A DNA stretch of 64,000 nt from the NCBI RefSeq assembly GCF_005771435.1, contig NZ_VANI01000015.1:160078-224077 (forward strand). The letters are read 5' to 3'. Origin of the DNA: Microbulbifer harenosus. GTDB lineage: Bacteria > Pseudomonadota > Gammaproteobacteria > Pseudomonadales > Cellvibrionaceae. The notes beneath the pieces are model-generated. The model did not search any database. It was not told the DNA's origin and was given only the letters and a program-made list of their open reading frames with translations. Made by a program: the position numbers and the translations under genes. This document shows, piece after piece, positions 46,101 to 55,430 of this stretch (positions are counted from its first letter, which is position 1; every line of letters begins with the position of its first letter).

Positions 46101-47468
46101 GTGAGCGCATTTGCCGACGAAGCTATCAAGGTATCGGAAAAATCCTTAACTGCGGGCGCACTGCCCCCAGTGCGTATTGGTATCTGTGGTCTTGGGACCG
46201 TGGGTAGCGGTACGGTCAATGTCATGGCGCGCAATTGCGACGAAATCGCCGCCCGTTGTGGCCGCAGGATTGATATCGTCCAGATCGGTGCCCGTCGCGA
46301 CAACCCTAATTGCGATACCAGCCACCTGAACGTAACCCGCGAAATTTTCGATGTGGCAAATAACCCCGATGTGGATGTGGTGGTGGAGCTGATCGGTGGA
46401 ACCACGGTGGCCAGAGAGCTGGTGTTGACGGCCATTGCCAATGGCAAGCACGTGGTTACCGCCAATAAGGCGTTGATCGCCGAGCACGGCAACGAACTGT
46501 TTGCCGCCGCGGCGGAGCAGGGTGTGACCATTGCTTACGAAGCCGCAGTCGCGGGCGGTATCCCGATCATCAAGTCCTTGCGAGAAGGGCTCGTCGGCAA
46601 CCGCATCCAGTGGTTGGCGGGGATCATCAATGGTACCGGTAACTACATTTTGACGGAGATGCGCGAGAAGGGCCGCAGCTTTGCTGAGGCGCTCTCGCAG
46701 GCGCAGGCGCTGGGTTATGCCGAGGCCGATCCTACCTTCGATGTTGAGGGCATAGATGCCGCGCACAAGCTGGTGATTATGGCGTCGCTGGCGTTTGGTA
46801 TGCCGCTGGCGTTCGACAAGGTATACACCGAGGGTATCAGTGGTGTGGCGCGGGAGGATATCCAGTATGCCGATGAGCTGGGCTATCGCATCAAGCACTT
46901 GGGTATTGCCCGACGTACAGAAGACGGTGTCGAGCTTCGGGTGCACCCGACCCTGATCCCCCAGCGTCGCTTGATTGCCAACGTCAATGGCGTGATGAAC
47001 GCGGTACTGGTCTCTGGCGATGCTGTGGGGCCGACCCTGTATTACGGCGCCGGCGCCGGTGCCGAAGCCACCGCTTCCGCGGTGATTGCCGATATCGTGG
47101 ATGTGGCGCGGACGCTCAATGTGCGCCCGGATCAGCGGGTGCCGCTGGCCGGCGTAACTCAAGACAGTCAGGGCAATCTGGATGACGTGCTGCCCATGGG
47201 CGACACCGTCACCAGCTATTACATGCGCATTTTCGCCCACGACAAGCCGGGTGTAATGTCGCAAGTGGCGAAGATCTGCAGTGACCAGGGCATTAGTATC
47301 GAGGCGCTGATCCAGCACGAGCCGGCGGAAGACGAAGAGCTGGTACCGGTTGTGCTGCTCACCAGTCGCGCCCGCGAGTCCCAGCTGCAGGAGGCGGTCA
47401 ACCAGATCGAGGCTCTGAGCACAATTCAGGCGCCGGTGGTCCGCATTCGGGTTGAATCCCTCGGCTAA
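46101..47468 (+). CDS. hom: Homoserine dehydrogenase (monofunctional, ACT-containing)
   Basis: 455 residues from the GTG at 46101, chosen because GGAGG lies six bases upstream; an in-frame TTG at 46062 has none. NAD(P) motif GLGTVGSG (residues 30-37), VVTANKALIAEHG, YEAAVAGGIPIIKSLREG and GIINGTGNYILTEM around the active site, EADPTFDVEGIDAAHKL with the substrate Asp and Glu, and a C-terminal ACT domain (about 365-445, FAHDKPGVMSQVAKI) for threonine feedback. It reduces aspartate semialdehyde to homoserine. Aspartokinase is separate (lysC at 61481). Confidence 0.97.
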   Translation: MSAFADEAIKVSEKSLTAGALPPVRIGICGLGTVGSGTVNVMARNCDEIAARCGRRIDIVQIGARRDNPNCDTSHLNVTREIFDVANNPDVDVVVELIGGTTVARELVLTAIANGKHVVTANKALIAEHGNELFAAAAEQGVTIAYEAAVAGGIPIIKSLREGLVGNRIQWLAGIINGTGNYILTEMREKGRSFAEALSQAQALGYAEADPTFDVEGIDAAHKLVIMASLAFGMPLAFDKVYTEGISGVAREDIQYADELGYRIKHLGIARRTEDGVELRVHPTLIPQRRLIANVNGVMNAVLVSGDAVGPTLYYGAGAGAEATASAVIADIVDVARTLNVRPDQRVPLAGVTQDSQGNLDDVLPMGDTVTSYYMRIFAHDKPGVMSQVAKICSDQGISIEALIQHEPAEDEELVPVVLLTSRARESQLQEAVNQIEALSTIQAPVVRIRVESLG

Positions 47469-47561
47469 TTGCACTTTGAAGGACGGCAGGCGCTCAAGGC
47501 CTGCCGAACCCGTTTTAATCAAAACCCATCTATTTCCGAATCCAATCGAACAGAATACACC

Positions 47562-48953
47562 GTGAAATTCATCAGTACCCGCGGCCGCGCGCCGTCTCTC
47601 AGCTTTGCCGACACTGTACTCACCGGACTCGCCAGCGATGGCGGCCTGTATGTCCCGGAAAATCTGCCCAAGTTCAGCCAGCAGGAAATCGCCGATATGG
47701 CGGGCCTGGATTACCGCGAACTGGCCTTTCGCATCATGTGGCCCTTTGTTGCCGAGGACCTGAGCGAAGATGAAATGCGCGGTATTATCGAGCGCGCCTA
47801 TACCAGTTTCCGCCACGCGGCCGTTGCACCATTGGTGCAAACCGGCCACAACGAGTGGGTGATGGAGCTGTTTCAGGGGCCGACACTGGCATTCAAGGAT
47901 TTTGCCCTGCAATTCCTCGGTCAGTTGTTCGATCTGTTGCTGAAAAGGCGTGGCGAAAAAGTGGTGGTGCTGGGCGCGACCTCCGGTGATACCGGCTCGG
48001 CCGCCATCGAGGGCTGTCGCCACTGCGAGAACATCGACATTTTTATCATGCATCCGCACAACCGGGTGTCGGAGGTGCAGCGCAAGCAGATGACCACCGT
48101 GTTGTCAGACAACGTCTTTAATATTGCGCTCGAAGGCAATTTTGACGACTGTCAGAACATGGTGAAAGCCAGCTTTGCGGATCAGTCGTTCCTGCCGGAC
48201 GGGCGCCGTCTTGTCGCGGTGAACTCGATCAACTGGGCGCGGATCATGGCCCAGATCGTGTACTATTTTCACGCGGCACTGAGCCTCGGCGGCCCCCACC
48301 GCGCGGTTAATTTCTCCGTGCCCACAGGCAACTTTGGCGACATTTTTGCCGGTTATCTGGCTCGCGGTATGGGGCTACCGATCAATCAGCTGGTGATCGC
48401 CACCAACGCCAACGATATTCTGCACCGTTGTATCAGCGCCAACGACCACTCGCCGCAGCCGCTGGTACACAGCCTGTCGCCGAGCATGGACATCATGGTA
48501 TCCAGCAACTTCGAGCGCCTGTTGTTCGACCTCTACGATCGCAATGGTCCCGCCGTTGCCGAGCTGCTGGCGGACCGCAGCGCGCCAATGAAGCTCGACG
48601 AGCGGGTGCTCGCCAAAGCGCGCGGCCTGTTTTCGTCCGAACGGGTGGGCGACGAGCGCACCGTGCAGGTGATACGCGAGGTGTTCGAGTCCACCGGATA
48701 TCTGCTGGATCCGCACACCGCTATTGGTATGGAGGCCGCGCGCCGCGCGCGCAAGTCTTCCGCCGAGCCCATGGTCTGCCTGGCCACGGCGCACCCGGCC
48801 AAATTTGCCGAAGCAGTGGACAAAGCGCTGCCGGGCACCAGTGTGCCACTGCCACACCATATGCAGGACCTGTTGCAGCGCGAAGAGCGGTTGCAAGTCC
48901 TGCCAAACGACCTTTCCGCGGTACACGATTTCATCTCCCGCGCATTGACCTGA
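47562..48953 (+). CDS. thrC: Threonine synthase
   Basis: 463 residues from a GTG at 47562 (KFISTRGRAPSLSF), matching the usual ThrC start; the SD is weak and the frame is open back to 47469. The PLP lysine is Lys112 in GPTLAFKDFALQFLG; VVLGATSGDTGSAAIEG, AVNSINWARIMAQIVYYF and VPTGNFGDIFAGYLA are further family motifs. It converts O-phosphohomoserine to threonine. No homoserine kinase gene (thrB) is in this window. It follows hom after 93 bases. Confidence 0.95.
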   Translation: MKFISTRGRAPSLSFADTVLTGLASDGGLYVPENLPKFSQQEIADMAGLDYRELAFRIMWPFVAEDLSEDEMRGIIERAYTSFRHAAVAPLVQTGHNEWVMELFQGPTLAFKDFALQFLGQLFDLLLKRRGEKVVVLGATSGDTGSAAIEGCRHCENIDIFIMHPHNRVSEVQRKQMTTVLSDNVFNIALEGNFDDCQNMVKASFADQSFLPDGRRLVAVNSINWARIMAQIVYYFHAALSLGGPHRAVNFSVPTGNFGDIFAGYLARGMGLPINQLVIATNANDILHRCISANDHSPQPLVHSLSPSMDIMVSSNFERLLFDLYDRNGPAVAELLADRSAPMKLDERVLAKARGLFSSERVGDERTVQVIREVFESTGYLLDPHTAIGMEAARRARKSSAEPMVCLATAHPAKFAEAVDKALPGTSVPLPHHMQDLLQREERLQVLPNDLSAVHDFISRALT

Positions 48954-49041
48954 ATCCGGGTTGAGTCGCGCCCGTGGGGCGGTAGAATGGCGTTTTGCCG
49001 GTTTGGCCGGCAGCGACAGGATTCGGATACAAGCGGACGCG

Positions 49042-50772
49042 ATGAACGCCATTATTCAGAGACGGCCAGTGGATTTGTCCACTGGCCGTTTTACTTCCTC
49101 CACACCGGAGATTCTTCAGCGGGTACTGTTGGCGCGCGGGGTTGACAGCGACCAGGCTCTCGACCACCAGCTTGCCCGGCTGCACAGTCCTGAATCCATG
49201 CGCGGGGTGGATGCTGCGGTCTCGCTGTTAACGGAAGCCGTGCGTCAGCAGCACAAGATCCTGATCGTTGGCGACTTCGATGCGGATGGCGCCACCAGCA
49301 GCACCCTGGCGGTGCTGGCGCTGGGAGCGCTCGGCGCCGGTCCGGTGGATTTTCTGGTGCCGAATCGCTTCGAATTTGGCTATGGCCTCACGCCTGAGAT
49401 CGTCCAGGTCGCGCGTGAGTATCAGCCGGATCTGCTGATCACTGTCGACAACGGCATCAGCAGCATCGATGGCGTGGCCGCTGCCAGGGCTGCGGGTCTT
49501 AAAGTCATCGTAACCGATCACCACTTGCCCGGCAGTGAATTGCCGGACGCGGATGCCATTGTTAATCCCAATCAGCCGGGTTGTGACTTCCCCAGTAAGA
49601 ATCTTGCGGGGGTAGGGGTGATCTTCTATTTGCTGAGCCGACTGAAAAGCGCACTGCAGGCATCAGGCTGGTTTGAGGAATGCGGTATTCCCGCGCCCAA
49701 TATGGCCGAATATCTGGACCTGGTGGCGCTCGGCACGGTGGCGGACCTGGTGCCGCTGGATCACAACAACCGGGTGCTTGTGCACCAGGGAATCGCGCGG
49801 ATGCGTGCCGGTCGCTGCCGCGTGGGAATCCGGGCGTTAATGGAGGTTGCGGGTCGCGAGATTTCCCGGCTTTCGACTACGGACATAGGGTTCATTCTCG
49901 GTCCGCGGATCAATGCCGCCGGGCGCCTTGATGACATCAGCACCGGAATCCGCTGTCTGCTCACTCATGACCCCGAAGAGGCGCGCGAACTTGCGGTGGA
50001 GCTGGACGGCCTGAACCGGGATCGCAAGTCCATCGAGGCCGGTATGCAGCGGGAGGCCATGGCGGCACTGGAGCAGTTGCAGCTGGCGAATGACGAATTG
50101 CCGTGGAGCCTGTGTCTGTATGACGCCGCTTGGCACCAGGGCGTGGTGGGTATTCTCGCCAGCCGCATCAAGGAAAAATTCCATCGCCCGGTGATCGCCT
50201 TCGCCGACGGCGACAACGGTCTGGTAAAGGGCTCGGCGCGCTCGATACCCGGGTTGCATATCCGCGACGCCCTGAGCGATGTGGCTGCCGCCCACCCGCA
50301 ATTGATCAGTAAGTTCGGCGGACACGCGATGGCCGCCGGGCTCAGTTTGCCGGCGGGCAATCTGCCGGCCTTTACCGCGGCGTTCGAGCATGCCGTACGC
50401 AACCGGCTCACGCTTGCGCAGCTGCAGGCCGTGATCGAGACTGATGGCGAACTGCGCGCTGACGAGTTCACCATGGAGACTGCTGCGATGCTGCGCGCAT
50501 GCGCGCCCTGGGGGCAGGGTTTCCCGGAGCCCGAGTTCGATGGTGAGTTTGTACTGCAGCAGCAACGGATTGTCGGTGAGCGCCATCTGAAAATGGTGGT
50601 GGCGCCGGCGGCCGCGCCGCGACAGTCGTTGGACGCTATCGCTTTCAATATCGACACGGATTTCTGGCCGGCTCCTGTGGAAAAGGTGCAGCTGGCGTTC
50701 AAGCTGGATATCAATGAGTTCCGTGGTCGGCAGTCATTGCAGTTGCTGGTGAGTCATATCATTCCGCGGTGA
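49042..50772 (+). CDS. recJ: Single-stranded-DNA exonuclease RecJ
   Basis: 576 residues from the ATG at 49042 (E. coli 577); the frame is open 27 codons further upstream without homology. DHH-family motifs: VGDFDADGATSSTLAV (Asp78, Asp80 and Asp82), LITVDNGISS, VTDHHLPG (DHH), VALGTVADLVPL, GPRINAAGRLDD, and a DHHA1 domain with GHAMAAGLSLP. A C-terminal OB-like domain closes it. A 5'-3' exonuclease in RecF-pathway recombination and mismatch repair. Confidence 0.96.
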   Translation: MNAIIQRRPVDLSTGRFTSSTPEILQRVLLARGVDSDQALDHQLARLHSPESMRGVDAAVSLLTEAVRQQHKILIVGDFDADGATSSTLAVLALGALGAGPVDFLVPNRFEFGYGLTPEIVQVAREYQPDLLITVDNGISSIDGVAAARAAGLKVIVTDHHLPGSELPDADAIVNPNQPGCDFPSKNLAGVGVIFYLLSRLKSALQASGWFEECGIPAPNMAEYLDLVALGTVADLVPLDHNNRVLVHQGIARMRAGRCRVGIRALMEVAGREISRLSTTDIGFILGPRINAAGRLDDISTGIRCLLTHDPEEARELAVELDGLNRDRKSIEAGMQREAMAALEQLQLANDELPWSLCLYDAAWHQGVVGILASRIKEKFHRPVIAFADGDNGLVKGSARSIPGLHIRDALSDVAAAHPQLISKFGGHAMAAGLSLPAGNLPAFTAAFEHAVRNRLTLAQLQAVIETDGELRADEFTMETAAMLRACAPWGQGFPEPEFDGEFVLQQQRIVGERHLKMVVAPAAAPRQSLDAIAFNIDTDFWPAPVEKVQLAFKLDINEFRGRQSLQLLVSHIIPR

Positions 50773-50844
50773 CGCGTTTTTACGAATCAAATTTTTCTTT
50801 TTCGCGACGGAGGCCGAGAGGTCTCTGCTCGCCAGGTGGGCGGT

Positions 50845-51756
50845 ATGAAGCAAAAGCAGGCGAAGGCTGAAGTGTTGTTGCTGCTGGCAGCATTGTTCTG
50901 GGGCGTGGCGTTTGTTCCCCAGAAAATAGCCATGGCGCATATCGAGCCGCTGGCGTTCAACGCGTGGCGTTTCTTTCTCGGCGGCCTGTTGCTGATCCCG
51001 ATCGTTTACTGGTTGTCTTCCCGGCGGGACCTGAACCCACAGGAAGCAGCGGGCGCGATCATCCATCACCGTTGGCGCAAATGCCTGCCTGGTGGCGCGA
51101 TACTCGGCTTTTGGTTGTTTCTCGGCGCGGCGCTGCAGCAGGCGAGCCTGGTCTATACCACCGCCGGTCGCGCGGGCTTCATTAGTGGTTTTTACCTGCT
51201 GCTGGTGCCGATTATCGGCCTGTCCCTCGGTCATAAAACCAACCGCTGGACCTGGGGCGGCGTTGCCCTGGCGTTGCTCGGTCTCTACTGGTTGGCGGAT
51301 TTTTCCGAGCAGGCGCAGCTCATCGGCGACTTGATGGTGTTTGCCAGTGCCTTCGTGTTTGCGATTCAGGTGTTGTCCGCAGACTATCTGGTGCACCGGT
51401 ACGATGCCCTGCGTCTGGCGGCGATCCAGTTCCTGGTGTGCGGAGTGTTGTCGGCAGTGGCGTCATTCGTCGTAGAGCAGCCGACCTTGCAGGCGGCGTG
51501 GCACGCGGCCTGGCCGATTGCCTACATGATGGTGTTTTCCACCGCGATCGCATTTACGTTTCAACTGCTCGGACAGCGCAATGCGGCGCCGTCTCACGCC
51601 ACGGTCATCATGAGTCTCGAATCGGTGTTCGCTGTTGCCGCCGGTTGGTTGTTCCTGAATGAGTTGTTAAGCGCGAAAGAGCTGATCGGTTGCGGGTTGA
51701 TGCTGGCCGGCATGTTCGTCAGCCATTACGGCAACCACAGTGTCGCGCACCACTGA
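50845..51756 (+). CDS. EamA-family (DMT) transporter
   Basis: 303 residues from the ATG at 50845; a GTG at 50836 would add three. Ten hydrophobic segments form two EamA repeats, with LLLLAALFWGVAFVPQK in the first and TVIMSLESVFAVAAGWLFLNE in the second, the latter being the typical repeat end. Drug/metabolite transporters export amino acids, nucleosides or other small molecules; the substrate cannot be read here. Inner membrane. It starts 72 bases after recJ and is followed by another exporter-type gene after 26 bases. Confidence 0.88.
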   Translation: MKQKQAKAEVLLLLAALFWGVAFVPQKIAMAHIEPLAFNAWRFFLGGLLLIPIVYWLSSRRDLNPQEAAGAIIHHRWRKCLPGGAILGFWLFLGAALQQASLVYTTAGRAGFISGFYLLLVPIIGLSLGHKTNRWTWGGVALALLGLYWLADFSEQAQLIGDLMVFASAFVFAIQVLSADYLVHRYDALRLAAIQFLVCGVLSAVASFVVEQPTLQAAWHAAWPIAYMMVFSTAIAFTFQLLGQRNAAPSHATVIMSLESVFAVAAGWLFLNELLSAKELIGCGLMLAGMFVSHYGNHSVAHH

Positions 51757-51782
51757 ATGTTCGATTGCATCTGGATGTTGTT

Positions 51783-52409
51783 ATGCTCGATTGGTCTGTT
51801 CTGGCGCTGTTTGTACCGACATTTTTCTTTGTCTCTATCACCCCGGGTATGTGTATGACCCTGGCGCTGACCATGGGGATGACGTACGGGGTGCGCCGCA
51901 CGCTGTGGATGATGCTGGGGGAGCTGTGTGGGGTGGCAACGGTGGCTATCGCGGCGGTACTCGGGATTGCCGCGTTCATGCTGAAGTACCCCACCGCGTT
52001 CCAGGTGTTCAAATATTGCGGCGCGGCCTATCTCGCTTATCTCGGTATGCAGATGTGGCGTGCCCGTGGACGCATGCTACTGGTGGAGCCGAGCGCGCAA
52101 GGCATACCGATGATGTCTGTGTTTTCGATGATGACCCAGGGGTTTGTTACTGCTGTGGCGAACCCCAAAGGTTGGGCATTCTTTATCGCGCTGCTGCCGC
52201 CGTTTATTCAGCAGGACAGGGCTCTGTTGCCGCAGATGAGTGTCCTGTTGGCGATTATCCTGCTTCTGGAACTCGTGTGCCTGCTGATCTATGCCAGTGG
52301 CGGCCGAACCTTGAGTCGGCTGCTGCACCGGGGCGAGAATGTGCGCCTGATGAATCGAATGGCGGGAACCTTGATGTTGGGCGTGGGCGTTTGGCTCGCG
52401 CTAAGCTGA
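51783..52409 (+). CDS. LysE/RhtB-family amino-acid exporter
   Basis: 208 residues from the ATG at 51783; the open frame extends upstream across the previous gene's end but without homology. Six hydrophobic helices, with the N-terminal signature FVSITPGMCMTLALTMGMTYGVRRTLWMMLGEL of LysE translocators, and AVANPKGWAFFIALLPPF in the middle. The family exports lysine, homoserine, threonine or related solutes by proton antiport. Proximity to hom-thrC makes homoserine/threonine export tempting but unproven. Confidence 0.9.
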   Translation: MLDWSVLALFVPTFFFVSITPGMCMTLALTMGMTYGVRRTLWMMLGELCGVATVAIAAVLGIAAFMLKYPTAFQVFKYCGAAYLAYLGMQMWRARGRMLLVEPSAQGIPMMSVFSMMTQGFVTAVANPKGWAFFIALLPPFIQQDRALLPQMSVLLAIILLLELVCLLIYASGGRTLSRLLHRGENVRLMNRMAGTLMLGVGVWLALS

Positions 52410-52475
52410 CAGGGGCGGCACACGGTTTTGCACCGCGTCCGTCAGCCAGAGACCGGAAAAGCAGAGGAGCAGACA

Positions 52476-52991
52476 ATGGACTTCAGAAAGTGGATGGTGG
52501 CGATCGCGGCTCTTGCGGTGCTGGCGCTCGCAGGTTGTGGTGATCGCGACACCAAATCGGTTGACCCGAGGAATGCGGGAGGCGACACGATGTCGACAGA
52601 ATCGGAGGGCAGCGAAAGCGGCGCGGCGCCCTCTGCGCCGGAAACACAACAGGGTACCGGTCCTCAGGGGCAGGTGACAGACACCCTGTGGGTGATGGAG
52701 TCGCGCGGTACCAAACAGTGTGAAGGTGGCGGTCTGACCGTGGAGCAGAGTCGCGGTAAGCTGGCAGATGGCGGTATTCAGGTGGTTGAATCCCGCTGCG
52801 GGGTGCGCACGGATCGCATGTACCCGTCGGTGTGTGGTGGTGCCACCGGTGACATTCTGCTGCATCGTATTCCCACCGCTATGCTGGATGCGGCTCTGGA
52901 GCTGGGCTTCGATCCGGTGGGCAATGTAGCCTATCAGTTCTCCAGTTGCGCGCCGAAGCAGGGATCAGGGTCTGGCGCCAGCGATATCTGA
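52476..52991 (+). CDS. Putative lipoprotein of unknown function
   Basis: 171 residues from the ATG at 52476 (GAGGAGCAGACA upstream). Signal peptide with lipobox LALAGC; Cys acylation expected at about residue 21. A Ser/Glu/Gly-rich linker (about 30-65) follows, then a compact domain (about 68-165) containing WVMESRGTKQCEGGGLTVEQS, VVESRCGVRTD, YPSVCGGATGDILLHRIP and FSSCAPK. Four domain cysteines suggest two disulfides in the periplasm. I do not recognise the family; the gene lies before pncC-recA on the same strand. Confidence 0.8.
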   Translation: MDFRKWMVAIAALAVLALAGCGDRDTKSVDPRNAGGDTMSTESEGSESGAAPSAPETQQGTGPQGQVTDTLWVMESRGTKQCEGGGLTVEQSRGKLADGGIQVVESRCGVRTDRMYPSVCGGATGDILLHRIPTAMLDAALELGFDPVGNVAYQFSSCAPKQGSGSGASDI

Positions 52992-53019
52992 TGCACTGCG
53001 ACTGATCAGGAGGGGTAAA

Positions 53020-53532
53020 TTGGTCGATCTCGATATTCAAGGCCTGGCGGAGACGCTGGGTAGTGAGCTGCAGAGGCTGAAGTGGCGGGTGACGTCAGCT
53101 GAGTCCTGCACTGGGGGCGGCATTGCCGCCGCCATTACGTCGGTTGCGGGGGCATCTGCCTGGTTTGATGGCGCCGTGGTCTCTTATGCAGACCGTATCA
53201 AGCGGGATTTTCTCGGCGTGGACCAACAGGACCTGGATCGGTTTGGCGCTGTCAGTGAGCCGGTGGTGCGACAGATGGCGGTGGGTGTACTGAACCGACT
53301 GGATGCCAACATTGCGGTCGCGGTCAGTGGCATTGCCGGACCGGACGGCGGCAGCGATGAGAAACCCGTGGGTACCGTCTGGATTGCATGGGCGCACGGC
53401 GTGGGGCAGGAACCGCTACAGGCGGATGCGCGCTGCATGCACTTTCATGGCACGCGTGCCGAGATTCAGGCGCAGACGGTGGCCGAGGCGCTGCGCGGTC
53501 TGCTGTCGATTGCCGAGTCCCACCGCAAGTAA
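53020..53532 (+). CDS. pncC: CinA-family nicotinamide-nucleotide amidohydrolase
   Basis: 170 residues, the stand-alone CinA C-terminal domain (E. coli YgaD/PncC). SAESCTGGGIAAAITSVAGASAWFDGAVVSYADRIK (catalytic Ser near 29), GAVSEPVVRQMA and AVSGIAGPDGGSDEKPVGTVWIA are conserved. It deamidates nicotinamide mononucleotide to nicotinate mononucleotide in the NAD salvage cycle. Start TTG at 53020 is fixed by AGGAGG seven bases upstream. It precedes recA, the usual arrangement; the LexA box between them shows recA has its own promoter. Confidence 0.95.
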   Translation: MVDLDIQGLAETLGSELQRLKWRVTSAESCTGGGIAAAITSVAGASAWFDGAVVSYADRIKRDFLGVDQQDLDRFGAVSEPVVRQMAVGVLNRLDANIAVAVSGIAGPDGGSDEKPVGTVWIAWAHGVGQEPLQADARCMHFHGTRAEIQAQTVAEALRGLLSIAESHRK

Positions 53533-53590
53533 TTCCTCCGTTCGAACTCCCGGTAGATTTTGCCGACCGGGAACCGCTGATTCCAGATTA

Positions 53591-53606
53591 CTGGTTGCTT
53601 ATACAG
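53591..53606 (+). promoter_or_regulatory. LexA operator (SOS box) and recA promoter
   Basis: CTGGTTGCTTATACAG fits CTG-N10-CAG with a good right half (ATACAG). It overlaps a -35 TTGCTT (53595-53600) followed by a 17-base spacer and -10 TAAGCT (53618-53623). LexA binding would block recA transcription until DNA damage. Confidence 0.85.
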
Positions 53607-53662
53607 TAATTTTTCTCTAAGCTCCCTCCCAATAACCAATCTTCACGTACACGGGAAAGGTC

Positions 53663-54697
53663 ATGGATTCCAACAAAGACAAGGCATTACAGGCGGCGCT
53701 GTCTCAGATCGAGCGCCAGTTTGGCAAGGGCACCGTCATGCGCATGGGGGAGAAAGGGCGCGAGCGTATTCCCGCCATTTCCACCGGCTCACTGGGGTTG
53801 GATGTGGCTCTCGGTATTGGCGGTCTGCCCCGCGGCCGTATTGTCGAGATCTATGGCCCGGAGTCTTCCGGTAAAACAACCCTGACCCTGCAGGTGATTG
53901 CCGAGGCCCAGCGCAAGGGCGGTACCTGTGCCTTCGTGGATGCGGAACACGCGCTCGACCCGATTTACGCGGAGAAGCTCGGCGTCAATGTGGATGAGCT
54001 GATCGTCTCCCAGCCGGACACCGGCGAACAGGCGCTGGAAGTGGCGGACATGCTGGTGCGTTCCGGTGCGGTGGACGTGCTGGTTGTGGACTCCGTGGCG
54101 GCGCTGACCCCGCGTGCGGAAATCGAAGGTGAAATGGGTGACTCCCACGTCGGCCTGCAGGCGCGCCTGATGTCCCAGGCACTGCGCAAACTGACCGGCA
54201 ATATCAAGAACACCAACACCCTGTGTATCTTCATCAACCAGATCCGTATGAAGATCGGCGTGATGTTCGGCTCTCCGGAGACCACCACCGGGGGGAATGC
54301 GCTCAAGTTCTACTCTTCCGTGCGTCTCGATATCCGCCGCATCGGCTCGGTGAAAGATGGCGAGGAAGTGGTCGGTAATGAGACCCGCGTCAAAGTGGTC
54401 AAGAACAAGGTGGCGCCACCGTTCAAGCAGACCGAATTTCAGATCATGTATGGTGAGGGTATCAACCTGCTGGGTGAAATCGTCGACTATGGCGTGAAGC
54501 ATGGTCTAGTGGACAAGGCTGGTGCTTGGTACAGCTACAAGGGCGACAAGATCGGTCAAGGCAAGGCTAATGCGGTCAAGTTTCTGCGAGAAAACGCAGA
54601 TATCCGCAACGACATCGAGTCCCAGCTGCGTGCGTTGCTACTGGGTGATGCTGGTGCCGGCGCTGCCCAACCGGCAGTGGAAGCTGCGGAAGACTGA
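53663..54697 (+). CDS. recA: Recombinase RecA
   Basis: 344 residues. Walker [11 protein letters not shown], Walker [36 protein letters not shown] start, the L2-loop region [16 protein letters not shown] and an acidic C-terminal tail. It forms filaments on ssDNA for strand exchange and LexA self-cleavage. GGAAAGGTC precedes the ATG. recX follows after two bases, so both are SOS-controlled from the upstream LexA box. Confidence 0.99.
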   Translation: MDSNKDKALQAALSQIERQFGKGTVMRMGEKGRERIPAISTGSLGLDVALGIGGLPRGRIVEIYGPESSGKTTLTLQVIAEAQRKGGTCAFVDAEHALDPIYAEKLGVNVDELIVSQPDTGEQALEVADMLVRSGAVDVLVVDSVAALTPRAEIEGEMGDSHVGLQARLMSQALRKLTGNIKNTNTLCIFINQIRMKIGVMFGSPETTTGGNALKFYSSVRLDIRRIGSVKDGEEVVGNETRVKVVKNKVAPPFKQTEFQIMYGEGINLLGEIVDYGVKHGLVDKAGAWYSYKGDKIGQGKANAVKFLRENADIRNDIESQLRALLLGDAGAGAAQPAVEAAED

Positions 54698-54699
54698 CT

Positions 54700-55284
54700 T
54701 TGTCTGTGCCAGGATACGTTTCCGGCGGCCCCGAAGGTGGGCTGTCGGAGACTGCTTTCTCTACCAGTCCTACAGCTGCGGTGGATTCCACCGAATTCTT
54801 TCAGGCGCTGTTCACCAGCGCACTCGATCTCCTCTCCCGCCGCGAGCACTCCTGTCAGGAGCTGCGCCAGAAACTTCGTTCCAAGTACCCTGATGGGGAT
54901 TTCGAGGCTACGTTCGACAGGGTGCTAGTGCGTTTGCAGGAGCTTAATTACCAGTCCGACAAACGCTTTGCGGAAGTATTCTGTCGCTCCCGTGTACAGC
55001 GGGGGCAGGGGCCGTTGCGCATCCGCCAGGAACTGCAGCTGCGGGGGGTGGAATCCGCGCTGGTGCAGGGCGCCATGGATCAGATGCAGGAGGAGGTCGA
55101 TTGGTACCAGCTCGCACTGGACCTGCTGCAGCGTAAGTTCCACCGCCCCATAGACTCTGCGGCAACCCGGGAAGAACAGATGAAAGAGCGCGCCCGCCGA
55201 CAGCGTTACCTCGCCTACCGGGGCTTTTTTTCCGATGCAATCCAGTTTGCGCTGGCCGAGTTAGACGCCGGGCGAAGCCAGTAG
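54700..55284 (+). CDS. recX: Regulatory protein RecX
   Basis: 194 residues. Three-helix repeats: ALDLLSRREHSCQELRQKLRSKY, LNYQSDKRFAEVFCRSRVQRGQGPLRIRQELQLRGV and a C-terminal RRQRYLAYRGFFSDAIQFAL. An extra polar N-terminus of about 35 residues precedes them. RecX caps and disassembles RecA filaments. Listed from the TTG at 54700 that follows recA by two bases; a GTG at 54706 is another option, and the true start could be further in, since the first 30 residues are not conserved in the family. Confidence 0.92.
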   Translation: MSVPGYVSGGPEGGLSETAFSTSPTAAVDSTEFFQALFTSALDLLSRREHSCQELRQKLRSKYPDGDFEATFDRVLVRLQELNYQSDKRFAEVFCRSRVQRGQGPLRIRQELQLRGVESALVQGAMDQMQEEVDWYQLALDLLQRKFHRPIDSAATREEQMKERARRQRYLAYRGFFSDAIQFALAELDAGRSQ

Positions 55285-55430
55285 CAAAGTTGATTGCGGG
55301 CAGTGTGGCTCCTGAGTGGTAAACATCTGGGCTGCCCCAGGGCTGTTTACAGCGTATATACTGCCCGGGTGAGCAACAGCACCCACCCCGGTGGGTCGAC
55401 CGGCTGTAGAATAACCAGAAGCGAGCCGCG

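Noticed and set aside
46146..48059. A 637-codon open frame on the minus strand opposite hom and thrC
   Set aside because: It lies wholly antisense to two certain genes and its translation is compositionally odd (His/Gln/Arg rich). It arises from the codon bias of GC-rich genes.
55343..55352. Palindrome ctgtttacag before glpK as a LexA or regulator site
   Set aside because: Too short for a LexA box (needs CTG-N10-CAG) and no matching second half.
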